Source: Burkholderiaceae bacterium (GTDB lineage: Bacteria; Pseudomonadota; Gammaproteobacteria; Burkholderiales; Burkholderiaceae_C). Taken from it: a stretch of DNA of 64,000 nucleotides. Positions 18,390 through 26,120 of this stretch are shown here, one piece after another (position 1 is the stretch's first letter; each line of letters starts with the position of its first letter). The notes beneath the pieces are model-generated. The model made no database searches. It was not told the origin of the DNA and was given only the letters and a program-made list of their open reading frames with translations. The DNA is taken from assembly GCA_016790175.1 (NCBI GenBank), contig JAEUPI010000074.1, positions 28,728-92,727 of the forward strand. Direction: 5' to 3'. A program made the position numbers and the translations under genes.

Positions 18390-19511
18390 ATGGCGTTTCC
18401 CGTTCTGATCCTCGGCGGCTATGGCCACTTCGGCGCCCGCATCGCCCGCTCGCTGGCGCACGATGCCGATGTGCATCTGATCATCGCCGGCCGCGACGCC
18501 GCGAAGGCACGCGGCTTCGCCGCCGCACTCGGCGGCGGCGCCGAGGGCCTGGGGCTCGACGCGGCCGATGTGCAACTGGCCCAGCATCTGCACGAACGCG
18601 GCGTGCGACTGGTGATCCACACGGCTGGGCCGTTCCAGCTGCAGCGCTATGACGTGGCATTCGCCGCGGCGGCCGCCGGCGCGCACTACATCGACCTGGC
18701 CGACGGCCGCCGATTCGTCTGCGACTTCGAGACGCACACCGACTCGGCATTCCGCAAGACCCATGGTGTGGGCATCAGTGGCGCCAGCACGGTGCCGGCG
18801 CTCGCCAGCGCCGTCGTCGACGCGCTGACGCTCGGCTGGAGCCGCATCGACACCATCGACACCTGCATCGCGCCGGCGCAACGCACGCCGCGCGGCCTGG
18901 CCACGATGCGCGCCGTGCTCGGCTATTGCGGCGAGCCGGTCGAGGTGTGGCTGCAGGGCCGCTGGCAGCGCTTGCGAGGCTGGGCCCGGCCGAGCGAAGT
19001 GCGCTTTGCGCACCTGCGGACGCGACTCGGCGCACTGTGCGACGTGCCGGACCTGGAGCTGTTTCCCGTGCGCTACGCCGGCGTCCACAGTGTGATGTTC
19101 CGCGCCGCGTTGGAGCTGCGCTTCACGCAGCGCGTTATGGCCGTGCTGGCCGCAGCGCGGGCGGCGGGCGCCATCGCACCGCCGGCACGCTGGGCCACGC
19201 CGCTGCATCGCATGGCTGGCTGGTTCGACGGTTTCGGCTCGGCGCTCGGCGGCATGGTGGTGCGCGTCGGCGGGCTCGATGCGCACGGCAGGCCCTGCCG
19301 GCGTGCCTGGCACGTCAGTGCCGACGACGGCCGCGGCCCCGAGATCCCGTGCATGCCGGCCGTGCTGCTCGCGCGCCAGCTGGCGCGCGGCGCCTCGTGG
19401 TCGCCGGGTGCGCGTGCGTGCATGGGCATGCTGAAGCTGGCGGCCTTCGAGCCCGAATTCCGCCGCTTCGGCATGCGCACGGAAGTCATGGACGAGACAC
19501 GCTTGGCCTAG
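18390..19511 (+). CDS. Saccharopine dehydrogenase-like NADP-binding oxidoreductase
   Basis: A 373-residue protein beginning FPVLILGGYGHFGARIAR, a Rossmann dinucleotide-binding glycine-rich loop, followed by HLIIAGRDAAKA (second strand with Arg, suiting NADP) and VIHTAGPFQ and HYIDLADGRRF, the usual saccharopine dehydrogenase N-domain motifs. The C-terminal half is less conserved. Such proteins include trans-acting enoyl reductases and unknown reductases, so the reaction remains open. It converges on an aldo/keto reductase gene with 3 bp between stops. Confidence 0.8.
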   Translation: MAFPVLILGGYGHFGARIARSLAHDADVHLIIAGRDAAKARGFAAALGGGAEGLGLDAADVQLAQHLHERGVRLVIHTAGPFQLQRYDVAFAAAAAGAHYIDLADGRRFVCDFETHTDSAFRKTHGVGISGASTVPALASAVVDALTLGWSRIDTIDTCIAPAQRTPRGLATMRAVLGYCGEPVEVWLQGRWQRLRGWARPSEVRFAHLRTRLGALCDVPDLELFPVRYAGVHSVMFRAALELRFTQRVMAVLAAARAAGAIAPPARWATPLHRMAGWFDGFGSALGGMVVRVGGLDAHGRPCRRAWHVSADDGRGPEIPCMPAVLLARQLARGASWSPGARACMGMLKLAAFEPEFRRFGMRTEVMDETRLA

Positions 19512-19514
19512 GGT

Positions 19515-20516
19515 CTATCGCGTGCGCGCCTCCAGCGGATACGCCGGATCGTTGTACCCCGGTGTCGACGGATGGCCCGGTACGACCAGTGAATCGACCA
19601 AGGCCTCGTCCTCCGCAGTGACAACGCACTCGAGCGCGGCGAAGTAGTCCTGCCACTGCGCCAACGTGCGCGGCCCGGCGATCACCGAGGCGACGGCGCG
19701 GTGCGCCAACACCCAGGCGCTGGCGAAGTGCTGCAGCGCGACGCCCTTGCCGGCGCAGTGCTCCTTCAGCCGTTGTGCGATGCGCAGCGACTCCTCGCGG
19801 AATTCGGTCTGCATGATGCGCGAATCGGCCCTGCCGGCGCGGGTGCCCTCGGCCGGCTTGGCGCCGGGGGCGTACTTGCCGGTGAGCACACCGCGCGCAA
19901 TCGGGCTGTAGGGCACCACGCCCAGGCCCAGGTGCTCGCAGGCGGGCAGCACCTCCACCTCGGGCTGGCGGTTCAGCAGGTTGTAGTACGGCTGGCAGAC
20001 CACCGGCGCCGGCATGTTCATCGCGCGCGCGCGGTGCACCACCTCGGCGATGCGCCAGCCGCGAAAGTTGCTCAAGCCCCAATAGCGGATCTTGCCGGCA
20101 CGCAGCAGGTCCTCGATGCCGCGCAACGGATCGTCCAGATCACTGCCGTTGAAGTCGCGGTGCAGGTAATAGATGTCCACATGGTCGGTGCCCAGCCGTC
20201 GCAGGCTGGCCTCGCAGGCGCGAGCGAGCCAGCTGCGCGAATAGCGCTGCTCGTTGGGCCGGTCCGACATCTTGTTGCCGACCTTGGTGGCGATCACCCA
20301 GCGCTCGCGGCAGCCTTGCAGCAGCGAGCCGAGCATCGCCTCGGACTTGCCGGTCGAGTACACGTCGGCGGTGTCGATGAAGTTCACGCCATGGTCGAGC
20401 GCATGCGCGACGATCTCGCGCGCCTCGTCGATGCCGGTCTGGTCGGCGAACATCATCGTGCCCAGGCACAGCGTGGAGACCTGCAGCTGGCTGCGGCCGA
20501 GGGTGCGGTACTGCAT
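19515..20516 (-). CDS. Aldo/keto reductase
   Basis: A 333-residue NADPH-dependent reductase of the AKR TIM-barrel family. Motifs: LGTMMFADQTG near the start, FIDTADVYSTGKSEAMLG with catalytic Asp and Tyr, IATKVGN with the catalytic Lys, and YYLHRDF in place of the usual LHxxD His region. The C-terminal PYSPIARGVLTGKY and ASVIAGPRT segments fit the cofactor site. It resembles the YajO/Tas-like group. ATG 20516 has GGAG nine bases upstream. Substrate unknown. Confidence 0.88.
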   Translation of the reverse strand: MQYRTLGRSQLQVSTLCLGTMMFADQTGIDEAREIVAHALDHGVNFIDTADVYSTGKSEAMLGSLLQGCRERWVIATKVGNKMSDRPNEQRYSRSWLARACEASLRRLGTDHVDIYYLHRDFNGSDLDDPLRGIEDLLRAGKIRYWGLSNFRGWRIAEVVHRARAMNMPAPVVCQPYYNLLNRQPEVEVLPACEHLGLGVVPYSPIARGVLTGKYAPGAKPAEGTRAGRADSRIMQTEFREESLRIAQRLKEHCAGKGVALQHFASAWVLAHRAVASVIAGPRTLAQWQDYFAALECVVTAEDEALVDSLVVPGHPSTPGYNDPAYPLEARTR

Positions 20517-20782
20517 GAGGACGCTCTCCTTCTGTGCGCAAGGCTGAGGCCCGGAGTATGCCCAAGCGCCTGCTGCCGCCCTCGCCCGCGCCATCAAGAC
20601 CCCTCGCTCCCAACGCACCGCCGTTCGACCACATCGCCGCACCGCCCGGGCCGGGCCCCGAGCACGACCGCGACGCAGCCACGGTGATGCGTGCGCGCAA
20701 CTCCTCGGCCCACCGGACGAGACGGATGGCGCTCGTCGCCAAACGCAGGTGTATGCTGGACAAGTCACGCGGAGGTGCGGCC

Positions 20783-23700
20783 ATGGAGCAGAGGGGCGCG
20801 TGCATGTTGGCGGCGGCCTGTCGGCGCGTCGCGAACGCCATGGGGCGACTTGCGCCGAAGATGGTGCTGCTGCTCGCCGTATGGGCGATTTCCCCCGCCG
20901 TCGCGCAGAACGCGGCACCGGTCGCCCGCAACGACAGCTATGCCGTCGCGCGAGACACCACGCTCACAGTGCCGGCGCCCGGCGTCCTCGCGAATGACAC
21001 CGATGCCAACGGCGACGCGTTGACCGCGCGCCGCACCACCAGCCCGAGCTCCGGCACGTTGCAGAGCTTCAGCAGCAGCGGCGCGTTCAGCTATCGGCCG
21101 GCCGCCGGCTTCACCGGGACCGTCAGCTTCACCTATCGAGCGGTCGATGCCAACGGCGCGCGTTCGCCGCGCGCCACGGTGACGATCACCGTCACCGCCC
21201 CCACGAACCAGACACCGCAGATCACGAGCACGCCGCCGACGGGCGCCACGGTCGGCGTGCCATTCAGCTATGCGGTCGCGGCGAGCGATCCGAACGGCGA
21301 CGCGTTGGCCTTTTCGCTGCTGCAGGCGCCCGCCGGCATGACCATCAACGCCAGCTCGGGCCTGATCGCGTGGACGCCGTCGGCAGCGCAGGCAGGCCCG
21401 CAGTCGGTGTCTGTCCGGGCGGCCGATCCGGGCGGCCTGGCCGCCACACAGTCGTTCACCGTCACGGTCGTCGCGGCCAACGCACCGCCGCAGATCACGT
21501 CGCAGCCGATCACCGCTGCCGCGGTGGGCGTGCCCTACAGCTACGACGTCAACGCCAGCGATCCGAATGGCGACGCCCTCACCTACGCGCTCACCCAGGC
21601 GCCCGCGGGCATGTCGATCAACGCCAGCTCGGGCCTGATCGCCTGGACGCCGGGCGCAAGCCAGGCCGGCGCGCAGTCGGTCGGCGTGCGGGTGACCGAC
21701 CCTGCAGGCCTGTCGGCGTCGCAGACCTTCACGGTGACGGTGGCCGCGGCCAACGCGGCCCCGCAGATCGTCTCGACACCGGTGACGAGCGCCACCGTGG
21801 GCATCGCCTACGCCTACGACGTCAATGCCACGGACCCGAACGGCGACGTGCTGACCTACACGCTGACGCAGGCACCGGCCGGCATGACGATCAACGCGGC
21901 GACGGGCCTCGTTGCATGGACGCCGTCGGCCGCGCAGGCCGGCGGCCAGGGCGTCACCGTGCGGGTCGCCGATCCCGGCGGCTTGGCCGTGCTGCAGAGC
22001 TTCTCGATCACGGTGAACGCCGGCACCCCGATACCGACCACCACCCGCGTGGATGCGGCCACCCCTGCCGGCATCGCGGCGGCCGCAGGCAGCCAGGCCG
22101 CCGTCACGCTGAACTGGTACCGCGTGCGCATGGCGGCCAACTACCTGCAGTTCATGCACCTCGTGAATGCCGCCGGGCAGGTGTGGTCGGTCGACGACCA
22201 TGCCACCTCGTCGGCCAACTGGAGCGCCGGACCTTTCACCGAAGTGCGCACGATCACCGTGCCCGCGGGTCTCGCGGCCGGCAGCTACGACATTCGCGTC
22301 GGTTTGTCGGGCGGCAATCCGTGGACCGATCTGGCGCTGGCGATGGGCCCCGGCGTCACCGACCCCGCCAACGATCATCGCTACAAGGTGGGCACGCTCA
22401 CGATCGGCAGCCTTGCGAACCAGCCGCCGCAGATCACCTCGGCGCCGGTGACCAGCGGCGTCGTCGGCACCCCCTATCGCTACACCGTCGTTGCCAGCGA
22501 TCCCAACGGCGACGTGCTGACCTACTCGCTCACGCAGGCGCCGAGCGGCATGGCCGTCAGCGCCAACACGGGTGCGATCACCTGGACGCCGACCTCGGCT
22601 CAACTCGGCAGCCAAGCGGTCACCGTGCGCGTCGTCGATCCCGGCGGTCTGGCGGCCACCCAGGCGTTCGCGGTGAACGTGGTGGCCGCGGGCAACAGTG
22701 CGCCACAGATCACCTCGGCGCCGGTCACCGGCGCGACGGTCGGCGTCGCCTATACCTACGGCGTTGTCGCGACCGATCCGAACGGCGATGCGCTCACCTA
22801 CTCGCTCACGCAATCGCCCAGCGGCATGACGATCGGTGCCACCAGCGGCGCGATCGGCTGGACGCCCGGCGCGGGCCAGGCAGGCACGCAGGCCGTAACG
22901 GTGCGCGTGGCCGACCCTGGCGGCCTGAGCGCGACGCAGTCGTTCTCGATCGCGGTGGCCGCCGCACCGCCGCCGCCTGGCGGACCGATGACGATGTCTT
23001 GCGCCGACGGCGCCGGCTGGCAATGCAGCGGCGACGCGATCCTCGGCACCAGCAACGGCGTGGCGCTCATGCGCTCCGGCGTCCAGGTCTACGGCCGCTC
23101 GACGAGCGACCTGCTGCCGGTGAATCCGAACGTCTCCGACGCCACCGGTCTCGCGCCGGCTAGCGGCGGCATCGGCGAGATGCGGGTGCGCAAGGACGCC
23201 AATGCCGCAGTCAACTCGGTGGCCATGCTGCTCAGCAACCTCGGGATCCGGTGGGACGGCCTCACCGACCGGCCGATGATCATCGAGACCTTCAACCCCA
23301 CCGCCGGCCGTGTGAGCCTGAATGCGCAGGGTGCGCTCGCCAATGCCGCGCTGCCGCCCAGCAGCGACCTCACCTACTACGACTATGCGCTGCGCGGTAC
23401 CGGGGCCACGCGCGCGAACTATGCGAACAACCGCTATTTCCCCCGCAGCGCGCCGCCGCGCTGCGACCCCGGCTGGTGCGTCAGCGCCGAAACCAGCGGT
23501 GCACAGTTCGGTGCGGGCGGCTGGCGCTCGGGCGGCACCGACGCCGACACCGCCCAGGCTCTGCGTTACCACGAAGACGGTGACATCCACGCCGGCGACG
23601 GCCAGCCCGATGCCAACGGCAACCCCACCTGGCTGCCCGGCGGCAACGGCTTCGGCGTGCCGGTACCGGGCTCCAAGGGATATCGAACGCTGCTGCTGCG

Positions 23701-24247
23701 CAGCTACCGCTACGCCAACCTGGCCGCCTGGACCACGCAGGACACCCACAACATCGTCGAGTGGGGTGGCGTCAACGAGCACAACAAGAACCGCAAAGGC
23801 TACACCGCGTTCGGCGACACGACCGATCCTGCGCTCGTGCCCACCAGCGGCGGCGCCAACTACAGCGGCGTGGCTCATGGCCGCTATGCACCCAACGGCA
23901 CGACCGAGAGCGTCGGGTTCGTTGCCACGGTGACGCTGAATGTCAATCTCGCGACACGCACGGTGGCCGTCACGCTGCAGGGCGCCGTGCGCGATGACGG
24001 CACGGGCGCTGCGGTACCGGCCAGCTTCAGCGCCAACGTCACGCTCGGCAGCGCCGGCAACGCGAATCACCTGACCGGGCCGGCCTCCAGCAGCACGCTG
24101 AGCGGCGGCCTCGGCGGCCGGCTGTTCGGTCCGGTGGCCGGCGGCGGCAGCGGCACGGCACCGGCGGAGATCGGTGGGGCGTTCACGCTGACGAACTCGG
24201 GCACCAACGCAATCGCGATCGGCGGCTTCATCGCACGCAAGCAGTGA
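20783..24247 (+). CDS. Large secreted Ig-repeat protein with TbpB-like C-terminal barrel
   Basis: The 1154-residue product starts at ATG 20783, chosen because GGAGG lies seven bases upstream; earlier in-frame ATGs lack this. Signal peptide to about residue 42. A tandem-95-like Ig domain (RNDSYAVARDTTLTV, GVLANDTDANGDALTA) covers about 45-140. Three putative-Ig (He_PIG) repeats follow (about 145-413), then a different beta domain (413-548), two more He_PIG repeats (548-728), and a 425-residue C-terminal part. The last 160 residues (YSGVAHGRYAPNG..., GGRLFGPVAGGG, AEIGGAFTL, IGGFIARKQ) look like the TbpB/Slam-substrate beta-barrel. It is probably surface-exposed, in adhesion or ligand capture. 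A possible -10 (TATGCT) is at 20752-20757. Confidence 0.75.
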   Translation: MEQRGACMLAAACRRVANAMGRLAPKMVLLLAVWAISPAVAQNAAPVARNDSYAVARDTTLTVPAPGVLANDTDANGDALTARRTTSPSSGTLQSFSSSGAFSYRPAAGFTGTVSFTYRAVDANGARSPRATVTITVTAPTNQTPQITSTPPTGATVGVPFSYAVAASDPNGDALAFSLLQAPAGMTINASSGLIAWTPSAAQAGPQSVSVRAADPGGLAATQSFTVTVVAANAPPQITSQPITAAAVGVPYSYDVNASDPNGDALTYALTQAPAGMSINASSGLIAWTPGASQAGAQSVGVRVTDPAGLSASQTFTVTVAAANAAPQIVSTPVTSATVGIAYAYDVNATDPNGDVLTYTLTQAPAGMTINAATGLVAWTPSAAQAGGQGVTVRVADPGGLAVLQSFSITVNAGTPIPTTTRVDAATPAGIAAAAGSQAAVTLNWYRVRMAANYLQFMHLVNAAGQVWSVDDHATSSANWSAGPFTEVRTITVPAGLAAGSYDIRVGLSGGNPWTDLALAMGPGVTDPANDHRYKVGTLTIGSLANQPPQITSAPVTSGVVGTPYRYTVVASDPNGDVLTYSLTQAPSGMAVSANTGAITWTPTSAQLGSQAVTVRVVDPGGLAATQAFAVNVVAAGNSAPQITSAPVTGATVGVAYTYGVVATDPNGDALTYSLTQSPSGMTIGATSGAIGWTPGAGQAGTQAVTVRVADPGGLSATQSFSIAVAAAPPPPGGPMTMSCADGAGWQCSGDAILGTSNGVALMRSGVQVYGRSTSDLLPVNPNVSDATGLAPASGGIGEMRVRKDANAAVNSVAMLLSNLGIRWDGLTDRPMIIETFNPTAGRVSLNAQGALANAALPPSSDLTYYDYALRGTGATRANYANNRYFPRSAPPRCDPGWCVSAETSGAQFGAGGWRSGGTDADTAQALRYHEDGDIHAGDGQPDANGNPTWLPGGNGFGVPVPGSKGYRTLLLRSYRYANLAAWTTQDTHNIVEWGGVNEHNKNRKGYTAFGDTTDPALVPTSGGANYSGVAHGRYAPNGTTESVGFVATVTLNVNLATRTVAVTLQGAVRDDGTGAAVPASFSANVTLGSAGNANHLTGPASSSTLSGGLGGRLFGPVAGGGSGTAPAEIGGAFTLTNSGTNAIAIGGFIARKQ
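21220..22965 (+). repeat. Five in-gene He_PIG repeats, about 270-bp units
   Basis: Three contiguous units begin near 21220, 21481 and 21757, and two more near 22426 and 22696. Each encodes a copy of PQITS..., SDPNGD.LTY.L.QAP.GM, G.I.WTP and VRV.DPGGL segments. Similarity is high at the DNA level, so copy number could vary by recombination. Confidence 0.8.
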
Positions 24248-24263
24248 GCCGGGGCGCGACTCG

Positions 24264-25073
24264 CTAGGCGACCGCGAGGGCTGTCATCGCGAGCGGCATC
24301 GCCGGCAGCCGCCGCTCAATGAACGCGTGGATGCAGGCATTGACCTCGGCCGCGTGCGTGATCGGACCCAGGTGCCCCATGCCATGCAGTGACTCGTGCC
24401 GTGCCTGCGGCAGCGCCGCGCGCAGCAGCTCGGCCACGCGCAGCGTCGAGGCCCGTGTGGACGCACCATGCAACATCAGCATCGGCGCCTGCAGCGCGGC
24501 CAGGTCCGAAGGCAGCAGACGCATCGCCAGCAAGGCGCCGAAATGCGCGGCCACTGCCGGCATGCGCTGCGCCACGGCCTGGCGGCGCTCGGGCAGCATC
24601 GCCGTCCACGAACCCGGTCCGCCCCAGTAGTCCACGAATCGCCAGGCGGCCAGCTCGGGCTCGCCACGCCGCATCGCGTGTTCGACGAACGCGCCCACGG
24701 CAAGGAACTCGCGCGCCGCGCCCGAGTGTGGGTCGTCGTCGACCAGCCAGCTGGCGAGCACCGGCTCGTAGACGACCAGGCTGCGCACCGCCTGCGGCGC
24801 CATCAGCGCGAGCTGCATCGCCACCGCGCCGCCGTACGAATGCCCGACCAGATGAACGGCGCCGCCCTCCAGCAACGGCAGCGCGTGAGCCGCCTCGTCG
24901 CGCACCGTCAGCGGCAAGTCGCCGCGCCAGTCGGTCCGGCGACCGTGGCCGTACAGATCGATTGCGTGGACCCGGTGGTGCGGCTGCAGCCGATCGATCA
25001 GCAGCTGCCACTGGCGCGACGAGCTGGCGCTCGAGTGGAACAGCAGCACGGTGTCTTCCGGCGTCCGGTTCAT
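24264..25073 (-). CDS. Alpha/beta hydrolase
   Basis: A 269-residue alpha/beta-hydrolase-fold protein. The start VLLFHSSASSSRQWQLLIDRL gives the oxyanion region; HLVGHSYGGAVA holds the nucleophile Ser (GHSYG, about residue 98); LMLHGAST lies near the acid position and HGMGHLGPITH contains the catalytic His. It could be an esterase, C-C hydrolase or haloperoxidase-type hydrolase. ATG 25073 starts 2 bp past the upstream stop, so it is co-transcribed with the helical protein gene and, by inference, controlled by the neighbouring SARP-type activator. Confidence 0.85.
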   Translation of the reverse strand: MNRTPEDTVLLFHSSASSSRQWQLLIDRLQPHHRVHAIDLYGHGRRTDWRGDLPLTVRDEAAHALPLLEGGAVHLVGHSYGGAVAMQLALMAPQAVRSLVVYEPVLASWLVDDDPHSGAAREFLAVGAFVEHAMRRGEPELAAWRFVDYWGGPGSWTAMLPERRQAVAQRMPAVAAHFGALLAMRLLPSDLAALQAPMLMLHGASTRASTLRVAELLRAALPQARHESLHGMGHLGPITHAAEVNACIHAFIERRLPAMPLAMTALAVA

Positions 25074-25075
25074 GT

Positions 25076-26008
25076 TCAGGTCTCCGAGGTCCACGACGCG
25101 AATTGCGCCGATATCTGCTGCAGCCGTGCGCCCGGCGCCATCGCCTGCAGCGCGTTGAGAAAGCGCGGCTCCTGCAGTCCGCTGCCGACGAACTGCCGCC
25201 GGTAGGCCTGGTGCATCAACCGCCGCAGCGCGTCGGCCTCGTGCGCGGCGAGATCGGGCGCCAGGTTGCAGACAAAGTACTGCGCGTCGGCTTCGGCCTG
25301 GCGCTGCACGCCGGCGGCCAGCTCGTCGAGCAGCTCAATCAGCTCGGCCAGGCCCTGCTCGCACGCGGTGGCATCGGTCCGTCGGTGCTCGTCCCGCCAG
25401 GCCAGCTCGATCATCACCGCATGCTGCGACGCCTCTTTCCAGTGGAACAGGAACACGTCGCGCCACAGCGGACACAAGGTCTCGGCAACCTCCAGGCTGT
25501 GCCGGTAATGCGCCTGCGCAGCGAGCAGCAACGCCAGCGTGAGGGCCTGAGCCGCCCAGCGGCTCCCGCGCAGCGCGGCGCGTGCGAGCGCGTCGTCGCC
25601 CGCGGTGAAACGATAGCCCGCCGGCAGGCCGGCGGCCGTCATCTGCGCCAGGCGCCGGAACAACACCTGGTGCTTCAGCGCGTTGTCGGCCACGCGCAGA
25701 TGCGCCTGCAAGGCCATGGCCTCGCCCAGCCAGTGGATGTCGCTGGCACGCAGCGTGACCGCGGCCACGCAGCGCTCCACCAGCACCGCGCATTGCGCGT
25801 AGGTGCAGGCCTGCAACTGCGACAGCGCGCGCGTCTGCACCGGACTCAGAAAGCCGAGCTCGGCCACACGCGACAGTGCTTCGGGCACGAAGTGGCGAGT
25901 CCGGTCGGGCCGGCGCGAACGGATCAGGTCGAGTTCCACGTCCCACGCGATGCGGCGCAACGCCGCCAGGCAGCGCGCGTGGCGCGAGATGGAGTCGATG
26001 GGGATCAT
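25076..26008 (-). CDS. Helical protein of unknown function in SARP locus
   Basis: A 310-residue protein, strongly alpha-helical, without a signal peptide or membrane segment. Possible metal-ligand residues occur in ALKHQVLF, LFHWKEASQHAVM (Glu-x3-His) and LAAHEADALRRLMHQAY, which recall ferritin-like helices, but the pattern is not convincing enough for a family call. ATG 26008 follows a perfect 9-bp tandem direct repeat (26048-26067) by 39 bp. It is the first gene of the unit with the alpha/beta hydrolase. I do not recognise the protein. Confidence 0.6.
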   Translation of the reverse strand: MIPIDSISRHARCLAALRRIAWDVELDLIRSRRPDRTRHFVPEALSRVAELGFLSPVQTRALSQLQACTYAQCAVLVERCVAAVTLRASDIHWLGEAMALQAHLRVADNALKHQVLFRRLAQMTAAGLPAGYRFTAGDDALARAALRGSRWAAQALTLALLLAAQAHYRHSLEVAETLCPLWRDVFLFHWKEASQHAVMIELAWRDEHRRTDATACEQGLAELIELLDELAAGVQRQAEADAQYFVCNLAPDLAAHEADALRRLMHQAYRRQFVGSGLQEPRFLNALQAMAPGARLQQISAQFASWTSET

Positions 26009-26047
26009 GGCGTGCAGCGAACGAGTGGGCGCACTGTGCGAGCCGGT

Positions 26048-26067
26048 GCGTTCCACCGGCGTTCCAC
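26048..26067 (-). promoter_or_regulatory. SARP-type direct repeat, site A
   Basis: On the minus strand the sequence reads GTGGAACGC-CG-GTGGAACGC: two perfect 9-bp copies at 11-bp period, 39 bp upstream of ATG 26008. SARP activators are known to bind heptamer direct repeats spaced by one helical turn. The same motif occurs as site B at 29210-29229. No good -10 box is visible 8 bp downstream. Confidence 0.6.
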
Positions 26068-26120
26068 GCAGCCGCCGGCCGGGTCGCGGCCAGCCGAGGG
26101 CCGCGTGACGACCGGAGGCC

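Noticed and set aside
21220-22965. Possible CRISPR-like or direct repeat array
   Set aside because: The repeats are about 270 bp and coding, encoding He_PIG domains; no spacers.
20765-24070. 1101-residue minus-strand open frame
   Set aside because: Antisense of the Ig-repeat protein; internal repeats of the gene produce a repetitive but meaningless shadow.
25076-26008. Ferritin-like family call for the helical protein
   Set aside because: Glu/His residues do not match the ExxH spacing in both helices, so no family was assigned.
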